Assembly: GCA_019637875.1 (NCBI GenBank)
Contig: JAHBUW010000017.1
Location: 1-64,000, forward strand
Direction: 5' to 3'
DNA from: Pseudobdellovibrionaceae bacterium
GTDB lineage: Bacteria > Bdellovibrionota > Bdellovibrionia > Bdellovibrionales > Bdellovibrionaceae
DNA: 64,000 nucleotides
The notes below the pieces were generated by a model. That model was not told the origin of the DNA, did not search any database, and worked only from the letters and a program-made list of their open reading frames with translations. The position numbers and the translations under genes were made by a program. Numbering within the stretch: position 1 is the first letter of the stretch; the number at the start of each line of letters is the position of its first letter. Positions 43,026 through 51,736 of the stretch are shown here, one piece after another.

Positions 43026-43716
43026 GCGGCAAGAAAGTCTGCTTACGGCGCCGGACGCGGTCTTTCGCGTCTGGCGCCACCGCCTGAAGATCGAATTCGA
43101 CGCGGCCGCCGCGTTTCGCGCCCTCGCGCGGGATCTGCAAAGTCTGTACGGCGAAAACGATCCCGTCGCGCAGCTTTCCCTTGAAGCCGCCGCGGACGAA
43201 ATTCGCCACGCCGATCTGTGCCGCCGGATCTTGAGTCACGATCCCGACCACGAGTTTCAAGGCGATGCCCTCGCGGAATTACGTCTGGGGCCTGAGCGCA
43301 AACTCCTCGTCCGCCAAGCGCTGTACAATGCCGTCGCGATGGGCTGCGTGACCGAAAGCCTCTCGACCGCGCTGTTGATCGAGATGAAAAAACGCGCGGC
43401 CCGCGGCGTGATCCACGACACCGTCCACGAAATCGCGGTCGACGAAGTGAATCACAGCCGGATCGGCTGGGCGCAGCTCGCACGCGCCGCCGGTGAAGAC
43501 GATATTCAGTGGCTTGCCCCGCACGTCACAAAAATGATCCAGGTCGCGCTCAATGAAGAGATCGATCCCCTCGTCGTGGACCGTGGCTATACACCGGACC
43601 TGAGCGAGTGGGGGATCTTGCCCCGCACCGAGGCGCTCGGCATCATGCGTGAAGTGGTCGAAGAGGTCGTCCGCCCAGGGCTCCGGCATTTCGGGTTGAA
43701 ATTCGCCTCTGCCTAG
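43018..43716 (+). CDS. Ferritin-like helical protein
   Basis: 232 residues from GTG 43018. Predicted all-helical, with putative metal-ligand patterns E-F-D-A-A-A-A-F, D-E-I-R-H-A-D (ExxH), E-S-L-S-T-A and D-E-V-N-H-S-R (ExxH), the order expected of a diiron four-helix bundle. No signal peptide. The specific activity is unknown. It is unrelated in detail to the DUF455 protein at 24657. Confidence 0.65.
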   Translation: MVERQESLLTAPDAVFRVWRHRLKIEFDAAAAFRALARDLQSLYGENDPVAQLSLEAAADEIRHADLCRRILSHDPDHEFQGDALAELRLGPERKLLVRQALYNAVAMGCVTESLSTALLIEMKKRAARGVIHDTVHEIAVDEVNHSRIGWAQLARAAGEDDIQWLAPHVTKMIQVALNEEIDPLVVDRGYTPDLSEWGILPRTEALGIMREVVEEVVRPGLRHFGLKFASA

Positions 43717-43758
43717 CGCCTATTTGACAGCTGCCACGGCCCGGCACACACTGGGCCC

Positions 43759-44460
43759 ATGCGCCGTGAAAACATCCCGCAATGGCAGCTCGACCTTCGT
43801 CTTATCTTGCTCGCGACTTTCGCGGCGTTTGCAAGCGCATGCGCTTCGACTCCCGAGAACCCGCACTTTCAAACGATGAGCGAAAGCCAGATCATCGACG
43901 CCGTCGAAAGCCAGACGCAGAATCGTAAGCTCTACGACGGCTTCATGAACAATCTGGACGTCAGCGCGACCCTCACCACCGAAGCGGTGGGTCGCGCCCT
44001 TCTGGATCAAGGCGCGCGCATCTACCAATGGGACCCAAGCGCCTACGCGAACGAAAAGTCCAAGGCCGAATCCCAGCGCGCGACCGAAACCGAAGTGTTC
44101 TTGAGTTTCTTCGTGCCCGAACGCAAATGGGACGACCTGGCCAAATCGCAATCGAAGTGGAAGATCTTTCTGGACGCGAACGGACGCCGCTACGAGGGCA
44201 AAGCGAAGCTCTGGAAATCGCAGCTCGTCGAAGTGAAGAGCTTCTACGCACACCACACGCGTTGGGGCACTCCTTATAAAGTGACGTTCCCCGTGCCCAC
44301 CCGCGAAGTCGAAAACACCGTATCGAAGCTGACGCTGACCGGCCCCATCGGGACCGTCAATATGGAGTTCAAACCTTCGGGAATGCCCGCGCCCGCGTTG
44401 CCCGTGACCGAGCCCGGCCCCATCGGCAGCGATCCCGCGCCCAGCGAAGGCGAACCCTAA
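43759..44460 (+). CDS. Lipoprotein of unknown function
   Basis: 233 residues. Signal with F-A-S-A-C-A-S lipobox, then N-P-H-F-Q-T-M-S-E-S-Q-I and a mostly beta-rich body with charged loops; the last 25 residues are Pro/Gly-rich. No known domain seen. Probably attached to the outer membrane on its periplasmic side. It converges on the DUF1552 gene with 15 bp between stops. Confidence 0.75.
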   Translation: MRRENIPQWQLDLRLILLATFAAFASACASTPENPHFQTMSESQIIDAVESQTQNRKLYDGFMNNLDVSATLTTEAVGRALLDQGARIYQWDPSAYANEKSKAESQRATETEVFLSFFVPERKWDDLAKSQSKWKIFLDANGRRYEGKAKLWKSQLVEVKSFYAHHTRWGTPYKVTFPVPTREVENTVSKLTLTGPIGTVNMEFKPSGMPAPALPVTEPGPIGSDPAPSEGEP

Positions 44461-44475
44461 AGCCGAGCCTTCGTT

Positions 44476-45741
44476 TTAAATATCGATGGTTTGATTGCCG
44501 TCGGTCCCGAACTTGGAGATCGTCAGGCCCATCTTGCGGGCGATCGTGTACATCAAATTGTTCAGTGACGAGTCTTGGGCCGTGATCACGCGGCCCGGAC
44601 GCAGTTTTCCCGCGCCCCCGCCCGCCACGATCATCGGCAAATTGTCGGTGGAGTGATCCCGACCGTCGCCGATGCCGCAGCCGTAAACCACGATCGACTT
44701 CGAAAGGACCGAAGCGCCGCCTTCGTTCTGCGCCTTCAACCGCGCGAGGAACTTCTGCAGACGCGTCACGTACTTCTGATTGATGTCGAGGAACTTCGCC
44801 TTGTCCGCCGCTGACTCCTGATGCGAATAGCCGTGGTGCCCCTCGGCGCCGAACGAGACTTCGCAGTCGAGCAGATAGCTGGTGACCTGGTTCTTCCCGC
44901 AGATCATGGCCTGCGCCAAAAGCTCCAACATCAGATCGGTGTAGGCGTAGAAATCCGTGGGATTCGAAGGCTGACCGGCCCCGGTCGTACAAGCGACGAC
45001 GGGTTCACTGTTCACGCGCTTTTCGGCTTCGCGGACGGATTCCAGATACTCGTTCAGCTTCGCCTGATCGCTTTTGCCGAGCTTACTCATCAAAGCCGAC
45101 GTGGAATCCTGCGCGTAATCCAGAATGCTGTTCTTGTACTTTTTCTGCCGGGCCGCGAGCTGCGCGCTTTCGGGCGCCGAGCCGCTGCCGTAGATTTCGT
45201 TGAACAACGCGCGCGGACCGCGAATCCGCGGCGCCGGTGACGGCCCCGTCCACGAAAGGTTACTGAAATAAGCACCGTTGAATTTGTTGTCCGTGGGGTG
45301 ATCGTTCGGGCCGACGAGATACATGACCTGCCCGCCCAGATGATCCGCCACGCGGTGATCGAGCGTGCGGCCGACGTTGATCGTGGTTTCCCAACGATCG
45401 GTCGCCGGCAAGGGACCGCCCGAAAGCCAGCAGCTCAGGCGCGGCGCGTGCCCGTCGGCGTAGATCTCGGAGGCGCGGTTGCGCAGACCGTGGATGAGCG
45501 TGAAATCGGATTTCAAATTTTGCAACGGACTCAGGACGCTGGGCAAGCTGCCCGATCCTGAATAATTCCAGGTGCCGCGCGCTTCGCCGTTCGGTTTATA
45601 CAAAAACACGAGCCGCGGCGACGCGACCACCCCTTGCGCCAGGGCGCTCGAAAGCGGAATCATCGCATCCAGCAGCGGCAGGGACAGCGCGGTCCCCAGA
45701 CCGCGGATCACCGTGCGCCGAGACATATGGCGTCCACTCAT
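44476..45741 (-). CDS. DUF1552 protein with twin-arginine-like signal
   Basis: 421 residues from ATG 45741 (ATGA overlap with the upstream gene). The N-terminus M-S-R-R-T-V-I-R-G-L-G-T-A-L-S-L-P-L-L-D-A-M is the typical DUF1552 start, fitting a Tat-like or ordinary signal. Later segments R-L-S-C-W-L-S-G, S-F-G-A-E-G-H-H-G-Y-S-H and Y-G-C-G-I-G-D-G-R-D-H match conserved parts. In planctomycetes and myxobacteria this family is always beside a DUF1592-type cytochrome; function is unknown. Probably exported and folded before export. Confidence 0.85.
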   Translation of the reverse strand: MSGRHMSRRTVIRGLGTALSLPLLDAMIPLSSALAQGVVASPRLVFLYKPNGEARGTWNYSGSGSLPSVLSPLQNLKSDFTLIHGLRNRASEIYADGHAPRLSCWLSGGPLPATDRWETTINVGRTLDHRVADHLGGQVMYLVGPNDHPTDNKFNGAYFSNLSWTGPSPAPRIRGPRALFNEIYGSGSAPESAQLAARQKKYKNSILDYAQDSTSALMSKLGKSDQAKLNEYLESVREAEKRVNSEPVVACTTGAGQPSNPTDFYAYTDLMLELLAQAMICGKNQVTSYLLDCEVSFGAEGHHGYSHQESAADKAKFLDINQKYVTRLQKFLARLKAQNEGGASVLSKSIVVYGCGIGDGRDHSTDNLPMIVAGGGAGKLRPGRVITAQDSSLNNLMYTIARKMGLTISKFGTDGNQTIDI

Positions 45742-47585
45742 GGCGCCTCCCCTCTTTGATGGCGGAACTCGTCGCTGAGCGCGATCGCCTCGATCAGTTT
45801 CGAAACCGGTTGCCCGAAGGCGTCCTCTTTGATCGCGATGCGGTTGACCACGCAGTCGTCCGCGCTTTGCAGCGAACGGCCGAGCGCCAAATTCATGATT
45901 TTGCGGGTCGCGCAGACCTTGGCCCGATCGTCGTTCGCGATCATCCCGGCCAGCTGAATCGCGCCGCTGAACGTCTGCCCGCCCGGCAGCGTGCCGGACG
46001 CGTTGATCGAAGCGCCGTACTCGTCCGTCGTGCGGTAACCGCCGATGGCGTCGTAGTTCTGCAGTCCGATACCGATCGGATCGATGCGCGAATGGCAGGC
46101 CACGCAGGTCGGGTTCGTCATGCGCAAATTGGACCGATCCTGCTCGGAACCCGGGGGATTGATGACCCCGGCGGGCGGCGGCGGCGGCATATCGCACAGG
46201 ATGTTTTTCAGGACGTACTTTCCGCGTCCCACGATCGAAGTCTCGGTCGAATGCGAGGTCAACGTCAGGACCGAGGCGTGACTCAGAATCCCTTGGCGCA
46301 GCGGCCCCAGGTTCGTCTCGCGGAAGGTGGAATTAGTTCCCGAGAAACCGGACACGCCGTAGTGGGCCGCCAGACGCGCGTTCACGAAGCTCGTATTCGC
46401 GGTCAGCAAGGTGCTGAGCGGAAGGTCCTGCGCGAAAATTTTCTGCACGGCCATACGGGTTTCGTTCCCCATGTCCGTGCGCAACGCCTCGGAAAACCCG
46501 GCGTAGGAAATACTTTTCGTCTTCAGCTTTTTCATCTCGAGCCATTGATCGGCCAAAGCCTGTACGACGTGAACCGCGCGTTCGTCCGCCATCATCCGCT
46601 TCACCTGCGCCGCGATCTGTTCGCCGCTGCGAAGCTGATCGCCCTGCGCCGCCGTCAAGAGCGCGCCGTCCGGCAATGAACCCCAGATGAAGTAGGCCAA
46701 ACGCGACGCCATGTCATGACCGTTCAAAGCCACGGTCAAACCCGGATCGCGGTGATTCGGATGTTCGACCACGCGGAACATGAACTGCGGCGAAACGATG
46801 ATCGCGACCAACCCTTGCCGAAGACCTTCATCGTAGCTGTCGCCTTCGTCGCGGGCTTGTTTATAAATGTTGAAAACTCGGTTGTCGTCCGCGGCCGTCA
46901 CGGGCCGACGGTAAGCGCGGTAAGAGTAGCCGCGCAGAATCTGGCGCGCGCAGTTGTCGGTCGTGGCGGTGCAGGCGCTCACGACCGAAGAACGACGCGT
47001 GCTGAGCGCTTGATCGACGACGTAATAGGCCGTCTGCAGGAGTTTGTCGGCATACGAGACGTCCGAAAACAAAGACATCGCGTCGTTGTCGAAAGTTTCA
47101 CCCGAATTGTCGTCCGGCATGTCCTTCGCGAATTCGGTCGCGAAGGGGAAACCGAAAAGGTCCCGCAACGAATTGCTCAATTCACGTTTGTTCAGACGGT
47201 GCGCGACCACGCGGCCGACGTCCGTGGGGTTCGCGCACATCGCCGGTCCCGAAAAGTTCGAGCGCAGCGCGAGCGCGATGGAGCTGACCTCGTCGTCGGT
47301 CAGACGCAGACTCAGCATATTGGCAACCGAACCCATCGCGGTTTTGATTTGCGAAGCCGAACGTCCCCGCTTCTCCGACGTATTCACGTCGCCGTGGCAA
47401 AGCGCGCAGTTTTGCGCGTAAAGTTTCTGGCCTTCGAAAAGTTTTTGCGGATCGACGCTGGCGAACTCGCCCGAGTTGAGTTGTCCGTCCGCGAACATGC
47501 GGCCCGAGCAGTTCTGGAAGAACAGCACGGTCACGACCAAAAGGCCGAGGCTCGGAATTTGGAAAAGAAGCTTCGTCCGATTCAT
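45738..47585 (-). CDS. DUF1592/DUF1588-type c-haem lipoprotein
   Basis: 615 residues. It begins with an FQNC-type signal (V-L-F-F-Q-N-C-S-G, Cys26), then a cytochrome c domain with C-A-L-C-H (Cys60-His64). The body contains segments typical of DUF1587 (H-R-L-N-K-R-E-L-S-N-S-L-R-D-L-F-G), DUF1595 (Y-R-A-Y-R-R-P-V-T), DUF1592 (F-R-V-V-E... S-R-L-A-Y-F-I-W-G-S-L-P-D), DUF1588 (I-L-S-H-A-S-V-L-T) with a second C-V-A-C-H (494-498), and DUF1585 near the end. Likely an outer-membrane or periplasmic redox protein; substrate unknown. Transcribed first, with DUF1552 after it. Confidence 0.88.
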   Translation of the reverse strand: MNRTKLLFQIPSLGLLVVTVLFFQNCSGRMFADGQLNSGEFASVDPQKLFEGQKLYAQNCALCHGDVNTSEKRGRSASQIKTAMGSVANMLSLRLTDDEVSSIALALRSNFSGPAMCANPTDVGRVVAHRLNKRELSNSLRDLFGFPFATEFAKDMPDDNSGETFDNDAMSLFSDVSYADKLLQTAYYVVDQALSTRRSSVVSACTATTDNCARQILRGYSYRAYRRPVTAADDNRVFNIYKQARDEGDSYDEGLRQGLVAIIVSPQFMFRVVEHPNHRDPGLTVALNGHDMASRLAYFIWGSLPDGALLTAAQGDQLRSGEQIAAQVKRMMADERAVHVVQALADQWLEMKKLKTKSISYAGFSEALRTDMGNETRMAVQKIFAQDLPLSTLLTANTSFVNARLAAHYGVSGFSGTNSTFRETNLGPLRQGILSHASVLTLTSHSTETSIVGRGKYVLKNILCDMPPPPPAGVINPPGSEQDRSNLRMTNPTCVACHSRIDPIGIGLQNYDAIGGYRTTDEYGASINASGTLPGGQTFSGAIQLAGMIANDDRAKVCATRKIMNLALGRSLQSADDCVVNRIAIKEDAFGQPVSKLIEAIALSDEFRHQRGEAP

Positions 47586-47701
47586 GATGTTCCTTCAGCG
47601 ATGCAAATCCGTTTGCCGAACGATTCCAATGACTTTCAGGATATCGCGAAGGGGCCGCCACGTCGAAAAACGCGTGGACACTTGGTCATTTCTAAGACGG
47701 T

Positions 47702-47748
47702 TAAAAGAAAGAAATACGCCCGTGCGGGCGCGCCGCGCCCGGGGCGTA
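47702..47748 (-). terminator. Terminator after the SDR gene
   Basis: On the minus strand TACGCCC (47748-47742) pairs with GGGCGTA (47721-47715), enclosing further GC pairing, and is followed by TTTCTTTCTTTT. It lies 22 bp beyond the SDR stop. Confidence 0.7.
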
Positions 47749-47769
47749 CGAGAGTGAGACGGCGACGAC

Positions 47770-48564
47770 CTACTTCGAGGCGCCTTCCCGCTTGAAGCGG
47801 AACGAGATGAGCTTTTCGAAGGTCGAGGGCAAGTGTTGTGCGAGATTGAGCCCCAGCCCCTCGAACCCCTGTGGACGCAGCTCTTTCAGGTCTTCAAGGA
47901 TCGCCTCGCGGACGATCTTCGCGTACTTCGCCGGCGGCATGCCGCGCAGGAAACTCAGGTCGAAATTTTTGCCGTACTTTTTGCTGATGTCGTCGAACAT
48001 CTTCGTTTCGACCCCGGGGGTGAAAAGCGTGAGCGTCGTCACTTTCGTGTCTTTGAGTTCGGCATGCAACGAACGCGTGAAGCCCACAACCCCCGCCTTG
48101 GTCGCGGAGTAGGTGCTCGCGCACGGAAAGTTCATGAACGCCGAAACGCTCGCGTTGTTCACGATCTTGCCGCCGTTTTCCTGACGCAACATTCGCGGCA
48201 AAATCGCCCGGGTCAGATGCATCATCGCGGTCAAATTCACCGCCACGACCTGGTAGATCTCGTCGACGCTTTGGGTTTCGAGCTGCCCCCCGGTCAGCTG
48301 ACCGGCGTTGTTGATGAGGCAATCGACGACCTCGCCGTCCGTTTCGGCGAGCAGCTTTTCGATGTCCTCGCGTTTTCCGAGATCGGTCGCGATCGTGCGG
48401 ACCGAGCCCGCGCCGCGTTTTTTCAGCTCATCCATCAGCTCGGGTTCGAAGCTGCGGTTGATCAGCGTGAGGTGCGCTCCGTTGTCCGCGAGCATCTCGC
48501 AGAGGGCCTTGCCGATCCCGCGGCTGCCGCCCGTGACCCAAAAATTACGTTCGCGGATTTCCAT
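47770..48564 (-). CDS. Short-chain dehydrogenase/reductase
   Basis: 264 residues. Rossmann fold with T-G-G-S-R-G-I-G (NAD(P) loop), N-N-A-G near residue 89, N-A-S-V-S-A-F (catalytic Ser) and Y-S-A-T-K (catalytic Tyr and Lys). An Arg after the first strand favours NADPH. The C-terminal part (S-F-L-R-G-M-P-P-A-K-Y-A-K-I-V-R-E-A-I) resembles 3-ketosphinganine reductase-like and general lipid SDRs, but the substrate is uncertain. Single gene with its own terminator. Confidence 0.9.
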   Translation of the reverse strand: MEIRERNFWVTGGSRGIGKALCEMLADNGAHLTLINRSFEPELMDELKKRGAGSVRTIATDLGKREDIEKLLAETDGEVVDCLINNAGQLTGGQLETQSVDEIYQVVAVNLTAMMHLTRAILPRMLRQENGGKIVNNASVSAFMNFPCASTYSATKAGVVGFTRSLHAELKDTKVTTLTLFTPGVETKMFDDISKKYGKNFDLSFLRGMPPAKYAKIVREAILEDLKELRPQGFEGLGLNLAQHLPSTFEKLISFRFKREGASK

Positions 48565-48603
48565 CTTTATACTCCGTCTCTGATTTCTTGGGCTAGCCTT
48601 TGG

Positions 48604-49359
48604 CTAGTCTTCGTGAATGGAGGTCGTCGCGGAGAGCCCCCATCCTTTCAAGATTTCCGTTTCGTCGTCCGCGGCCATCGCCTTTTTGAACTTCGCGCCC
48701 GCACGCCCCTTCACGCGACGCTCGCAAGAGGACCAATCACGGTGACGCAAGACTTTGCCATCCAACAAACTCAAATATGAATGCGCGGCTTTTTTCGGCT
48801 CATTTGGGCGCATTTCCGGAAGCGCCTCGTAGGGCGGCAGATCGTGGATCGCGTGCGGATAGCGGGTCAGCGGACCATCGTACAAATCCACGCGCTGGCG
48901 GGCCGACATCTTCACCGCGATGACGTCGCAACGTTCGTTGCCGGGCGTCCCGCGGTGACCGCGACAGTACTGCCAATTGATCGAGTCTTTCGCGCGCCCG
49001 CGCACCAGCAGATCCAGCTCTTCCCAGTGTTCGCGATTCAACACGGCCTGCCCCTCGGCGTTTTTCCAACCACGACGGCGCCAACCGAAAATCCACTGGG
49101 TGATCCCCCGGATGACGTAAGTGCTATCCGTGTACAACAAGACCGGGCGGGGATCGTCTTTGATGAATTTCAAGGCATGAATGACGCCCGCCAGCTCCAT
49201 GCGGTTGTTCGTCGTATCGAAGCCTTGGTCCCCCAACTCGCGGACGTGCCCCTCGGGCGTGGCCACGATGGCGCCCCAGCCCCCGGGACCGGGGTTTCCC
49301 GAGCAGGCGCCGTCCGTATAGATCAAAATGTGATCACGTAGAAGGTTCGTCAAATCCAT
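48604..49359 (-). CDS. rnhA: Ribonuclease HI with C-terminal extension
   Basis: 251 residues from ATG 49359. The RNase H part (residues ~10-150) has all acidic catalytic residues: Y-T-D-G-A-C-S-G-N-P-G-P-G-G-W-G, N-N-R-M-E-L, L-Y-T-D-S-T-Y-V and G-N-E-R-C-D. It cuts RNA in RNA-DNA hybrids. About 95 residues follow, including S-L-L-D-G-K-V-L-R-H-R-D-W-S-S-C-E and V-K-G-R-A-G-A-K-F-K-K-A, which look like the small hybrid-binding (viroplasmin-type) module, here at the C-terminus. It diverges from the methyltransferase gene. Confidence 0.93.
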   Translation of the reverse strand: MDLTNLLRDHILIYTDGACSGNPGPGGWGAIVATPEGHVRELGDQGFDTTNNRMELAGVIHALKFIKDDPRPVLLYTDSTYVIRGITQWIFGWRRRGWKNAEGQAVLNREHWEELDLLVRGRAKDSINWQYCRGHRGTPGNERCDVIAVKMSARQRVDLYDGPLTRYPHAIHDLPPYEALPEMRPNEPKKAAHSYLSLLDGKVLRHRDWSSCERRVKGRAGAKFKKAMAADDETEILKGWGLSATTSIHED

Positions 49360-49406
49360 GCACGGGAATTCTTGCCTTAGCGCACGGGATAGGGGAAGTC
49401 CTTTGC

Positions 49407-50132
49407 ATGACGACAGTCGAAATTCCCAAAGGAAACACTGCATTGCAGGTCAATGAGACCGCTTACGAAATGCTCCGGCCTTCGCTCGGCGAGGGTCAGC
49501 GCGTTTTGGATCTGCCTTGCGGCGAGGGCGAGTGGCTCGGCTTCTTGAAATCCGCGCACCCCCGTTCGAAGTACATCGGCGCGGACTTGCGCGCGGATCT
49601 TCCGAATTTCGACTTCGAATTCTTGTCGCTCGACGTGACCCGCGAAGATCTGCCGTGGAAAGAACTCGATCTCGTCACCAGCATCAGCGGCATCGTCTGC
49701 TTCGGCAACCATTTGCGGTTTTTCCGCGAAGCGCACCGCGCGCTCAAACCCGGCGGAAAATTTCTGGTCACGAACGACAACCACTGGACGCTCCGTGACC
49801 GTATGCACTTTCTGCTTTTCGGCACCTACAAACGTTTCCCGCTCGTTTACCGACCGTCCGAGGGGAACACCCAAGCGACCACCATCATGACGACCGTCGA
49901 CGCGCTCGAAAAGGCCGGCTTCAAAGTCGAAGACGTGCGTTACACCTCGGCGCGTTTCGAAGACTATCTGTGGGTGCCTTTCGCGATCGTTCTTTGGACC
50001 TTGCAGGGTCTGGCGGTCGCGGCGGCGGCCGGCGGGAAAAACCCGCGCTTCAGTTCGGACTTCATCCGTCGACTTTACCCGCTGCGCGCTTTGTGGTGCC
50101 GGCACTACCTGATCCTCGCGCGTAAAATTTGA
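49407..50132 (+). CDS. Class I SAM-dependent methyltransferase
   Basis: 241 residues. Motif I is V-L-D-L-P-C-G-E-G-E-W-L (residues ~33-44); the acidic residue of motif II is in Y-I-G-A-D-L-R; the L-K-P-G-G-K-F-L-V segment near residue 116 is the late-strand motif. A C-terminal hydrophobic stretch (V-P-F-A-I-V-L-W-T-L-Q-G-L-A-V-A) could be a membrane contact. Substrate unknown; small-molecule or lipid methylation is likely. Confidence 0.85.
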   Translation: MTTVEIPKGNTALQVNETAYEMLRPSLGEGQRVLDLPCGEGEWLGFLKSAHPRSKYIGADLRADLPNFDFEFLSLDVTREDLPWKELDLVTSISGIVCFGNHLRFFREAHRALKPGGKFLVTNDNHWTLRDRMHFLLFGTYKRFPLVYRPSEGNTQATTIMTTVDALEKAGFKVEDVRYTSARFEDYLWVPFAIVLWTLQGLAVAAAAGGKNPRFSSDFIRRLYPLRALWCRHYLILARKI

Positions 50133-50291
50133 TCGTTTTGAGACGATGGAAATCGTCTTGAAACTTGACGCTTCGACAGTCGCGAAACCGTGAAAAGAAA
50201 TAGAACGCGCGCCCGCGCTGGTTTCGTGTTTGCAAATGAGATCGTGCATCGGACCGGGGGAAGCTGTGACTCCTTAACTCAGGGGGTCTCG

Positions 50292-51638
50292 GTGAAAGGT
50301 CTTTCAAAAGTTCTCGTTTTGAGCTCACTCTTTTTGGCCGGCTGCGGCCCGGGCCTCGTGGTTTCGGATGTGGCCGCGGGTCGTATGGCAATACGCGCCG
50401 ACGGTCTTCAAATCGAGGAAGATCGAGCATCTGCGCTGCTCACCGATCAAAGCGGCGAAGAAAACGACTCTTCCAACGGCATAAACAACGCCGTTCAAAA
50501 CGACGACGACATTCGCGCCGCGATGCTGTCCGTGCTTTCGCGCTTCCCCACGCGCGGCGAACTTGAATATCTGCGCACACGCCGGGATCAGCTCGGCTCG
50601 GCGGAAGCCTTGCATGTCGAATTGACGACTTCGACCGAGGCGCTGCGCAACTACCGCGCACTGAGCTGCCGCTTCTTCAACTCCTGCAACCAGCAAAGCC
50701 TGACGGAAGACTTCGCGAGCCGCCTCGCGAATGGTGCGAGCCTCGTGAAACTTCATCAACAGGTCGAGGTCGAAATGGTGAAAGCCATCGAAGCGCTTTA
50801 CCGCCAACATCTGGGACGTCGCGCGGACTTCGAAGGTCTGAGCTACTACCTGAATCAAGGTCGCAACGGTCGCACGCTTTCGGACATCGGACGCTCGATG
50901 AGCCAATCGGACGAAGCCCAGCTGCGTGGGTTCTATCTGCAAATTTTGCGACGCGAACCCGACGCGGGTGGCTTTCGCTACTGGTTGGATCGCCGGGCGG
51001 CGGGCGTCAGCCTCAGCGATATTCGCTCCAGCATCCAGGCTTCAGCCGAAGCGCGCGGTCAGGCACCGGCTTCGGCCTCGGTGGTGGCGGCGCAAAATAT
51101 CGTGCGCGACGAATTCCTCGGCGTGACCGGGCGTTTTCCCACCGTCAGCGAAGTCACGCAATACACGGGATTGTCCGCATCGACCTTGCGCACACGTTTG
51201 CTCTCGACGATCGACGGCCAAGCTCAGATGAAAGCCATTCTCGCGCGCCATTTCGGCGGTGACCTCACGGCGGATCGTAACGCGGTCACGAATCGCATCC
51301 TGCTCGGCATGAGCCGCGCCGAAGTCGAATTGGAGTTGCGCCGTGAACGTCAAGAGATCATCGGAGCCTCCTACGCACTCCATCTGAACCGGGCGGCGGA
51401 CCTGGCGGGACTTGAGTACTACCTGAAGCTCGCCGAGGGCGGAATGTCGCGCGCGCAAATCGATTCGAGTATCCAAAACTCCGTCGAGGCCCGGCTGCGG
51501 GGCCTCTATCGGGAACTGCTCCTGCGCGAACCCGACCTCATGGGCCTGCTTTACTATTTGGAGAAGATCGAGGAAGGGGCCAGCATCGAGTCGATCCGGC
51601 AGAGCATCCGCTCGAGCGACGAGTTCCGCTCGCTTTGA
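50292..51638 (+). CDS. Lipoprotein with four DUF4214 repeats
   Basis: 448 residues from GTG 50292, which has AGGGGG six bases upstream; an earlier in-frame ATG would put a long tail before the signal. Lipobox L-F-L-A-G-C-G. After an acidic, low-complexity stretch (residues ~45-85), four DUF4214-like repeats appear in two groups: L-Y-R-Q-H-L-G-R-R-A-D-F-E-G-L-S-Y-Y-L, F-Y-L-Q-I-L-R-R-E-P-D-A-G-G-F-R-Y-W-L, then Y-A-L-H-L-N-R-A-A-D-L-A-G-L-E-Y-Y-L and L-Y-R-E-L-L-L-R-E-P-D-L-M-G-L-L-Y-Y-L. The family is surface-associated in many bacteria; function unknown. Confidence 0.85.
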   Translation: MKGLSKVLVLSSLFLAGCGPGLVVSDVAAGRMAIRADGLQIEEDRASALLTDQSGEENDSSNGINNAVQNDDDIRAAMLSVLSRFPTRGELEYLRTRRDQLGSAEALHVELTTSTEALRNYRALSCRFFNSCNQQSLTEDFASRLANGASLVKLHQQVEVEMVKAIEALYRQHLGRRADFEGLSYYLNQGRNGRTLSDIGRSMSQSDEAQLRGFYLQILRREPDAGGFRYWLDRRAAGVSLSDIRSSIQASAEARGQAPASASVVAAQNIVRDEFLGVTGRFPTVSEVTQYTGLSASTLRTRLLSTIDGQAQMKAILARHFGGDLTADRNAVTNRILLGMSRAEVELELRRERQEIIGASYALHLNRAADLAGLEYYLKLAEGGMSRAQIDSSIQNSVEARLRGLYRELLLREPDLMGLLYYLEKIEEGASIESIRQSIRSSDEFRSL

Positions 51639-51646
51639 TCCATCCC

Positions 51647-51674
51647 CCGCCCGTCCCAATTCCGGGACGGGCGG
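51647..51674 (+). terminator. 11-bp GC hairpin after the DUF4214 gene
   Basis: CCGCCCGTCCC (51647-51657) and GGGACGGGCGG (51664-51674) pair perfectly around a six-base loop, eight bases after the stop. No T-run follows, so it may act as a transcript-stabilising or Rho-assisted end rather than a classic terminator. Confidence 0.55.
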
Positions 51675-51736
51675 ATTCATCGGGACTGAATAATTCGCTT
51701 TGACCCCGCCCTTCCCCACGGCGTTAGAATGGCGGC

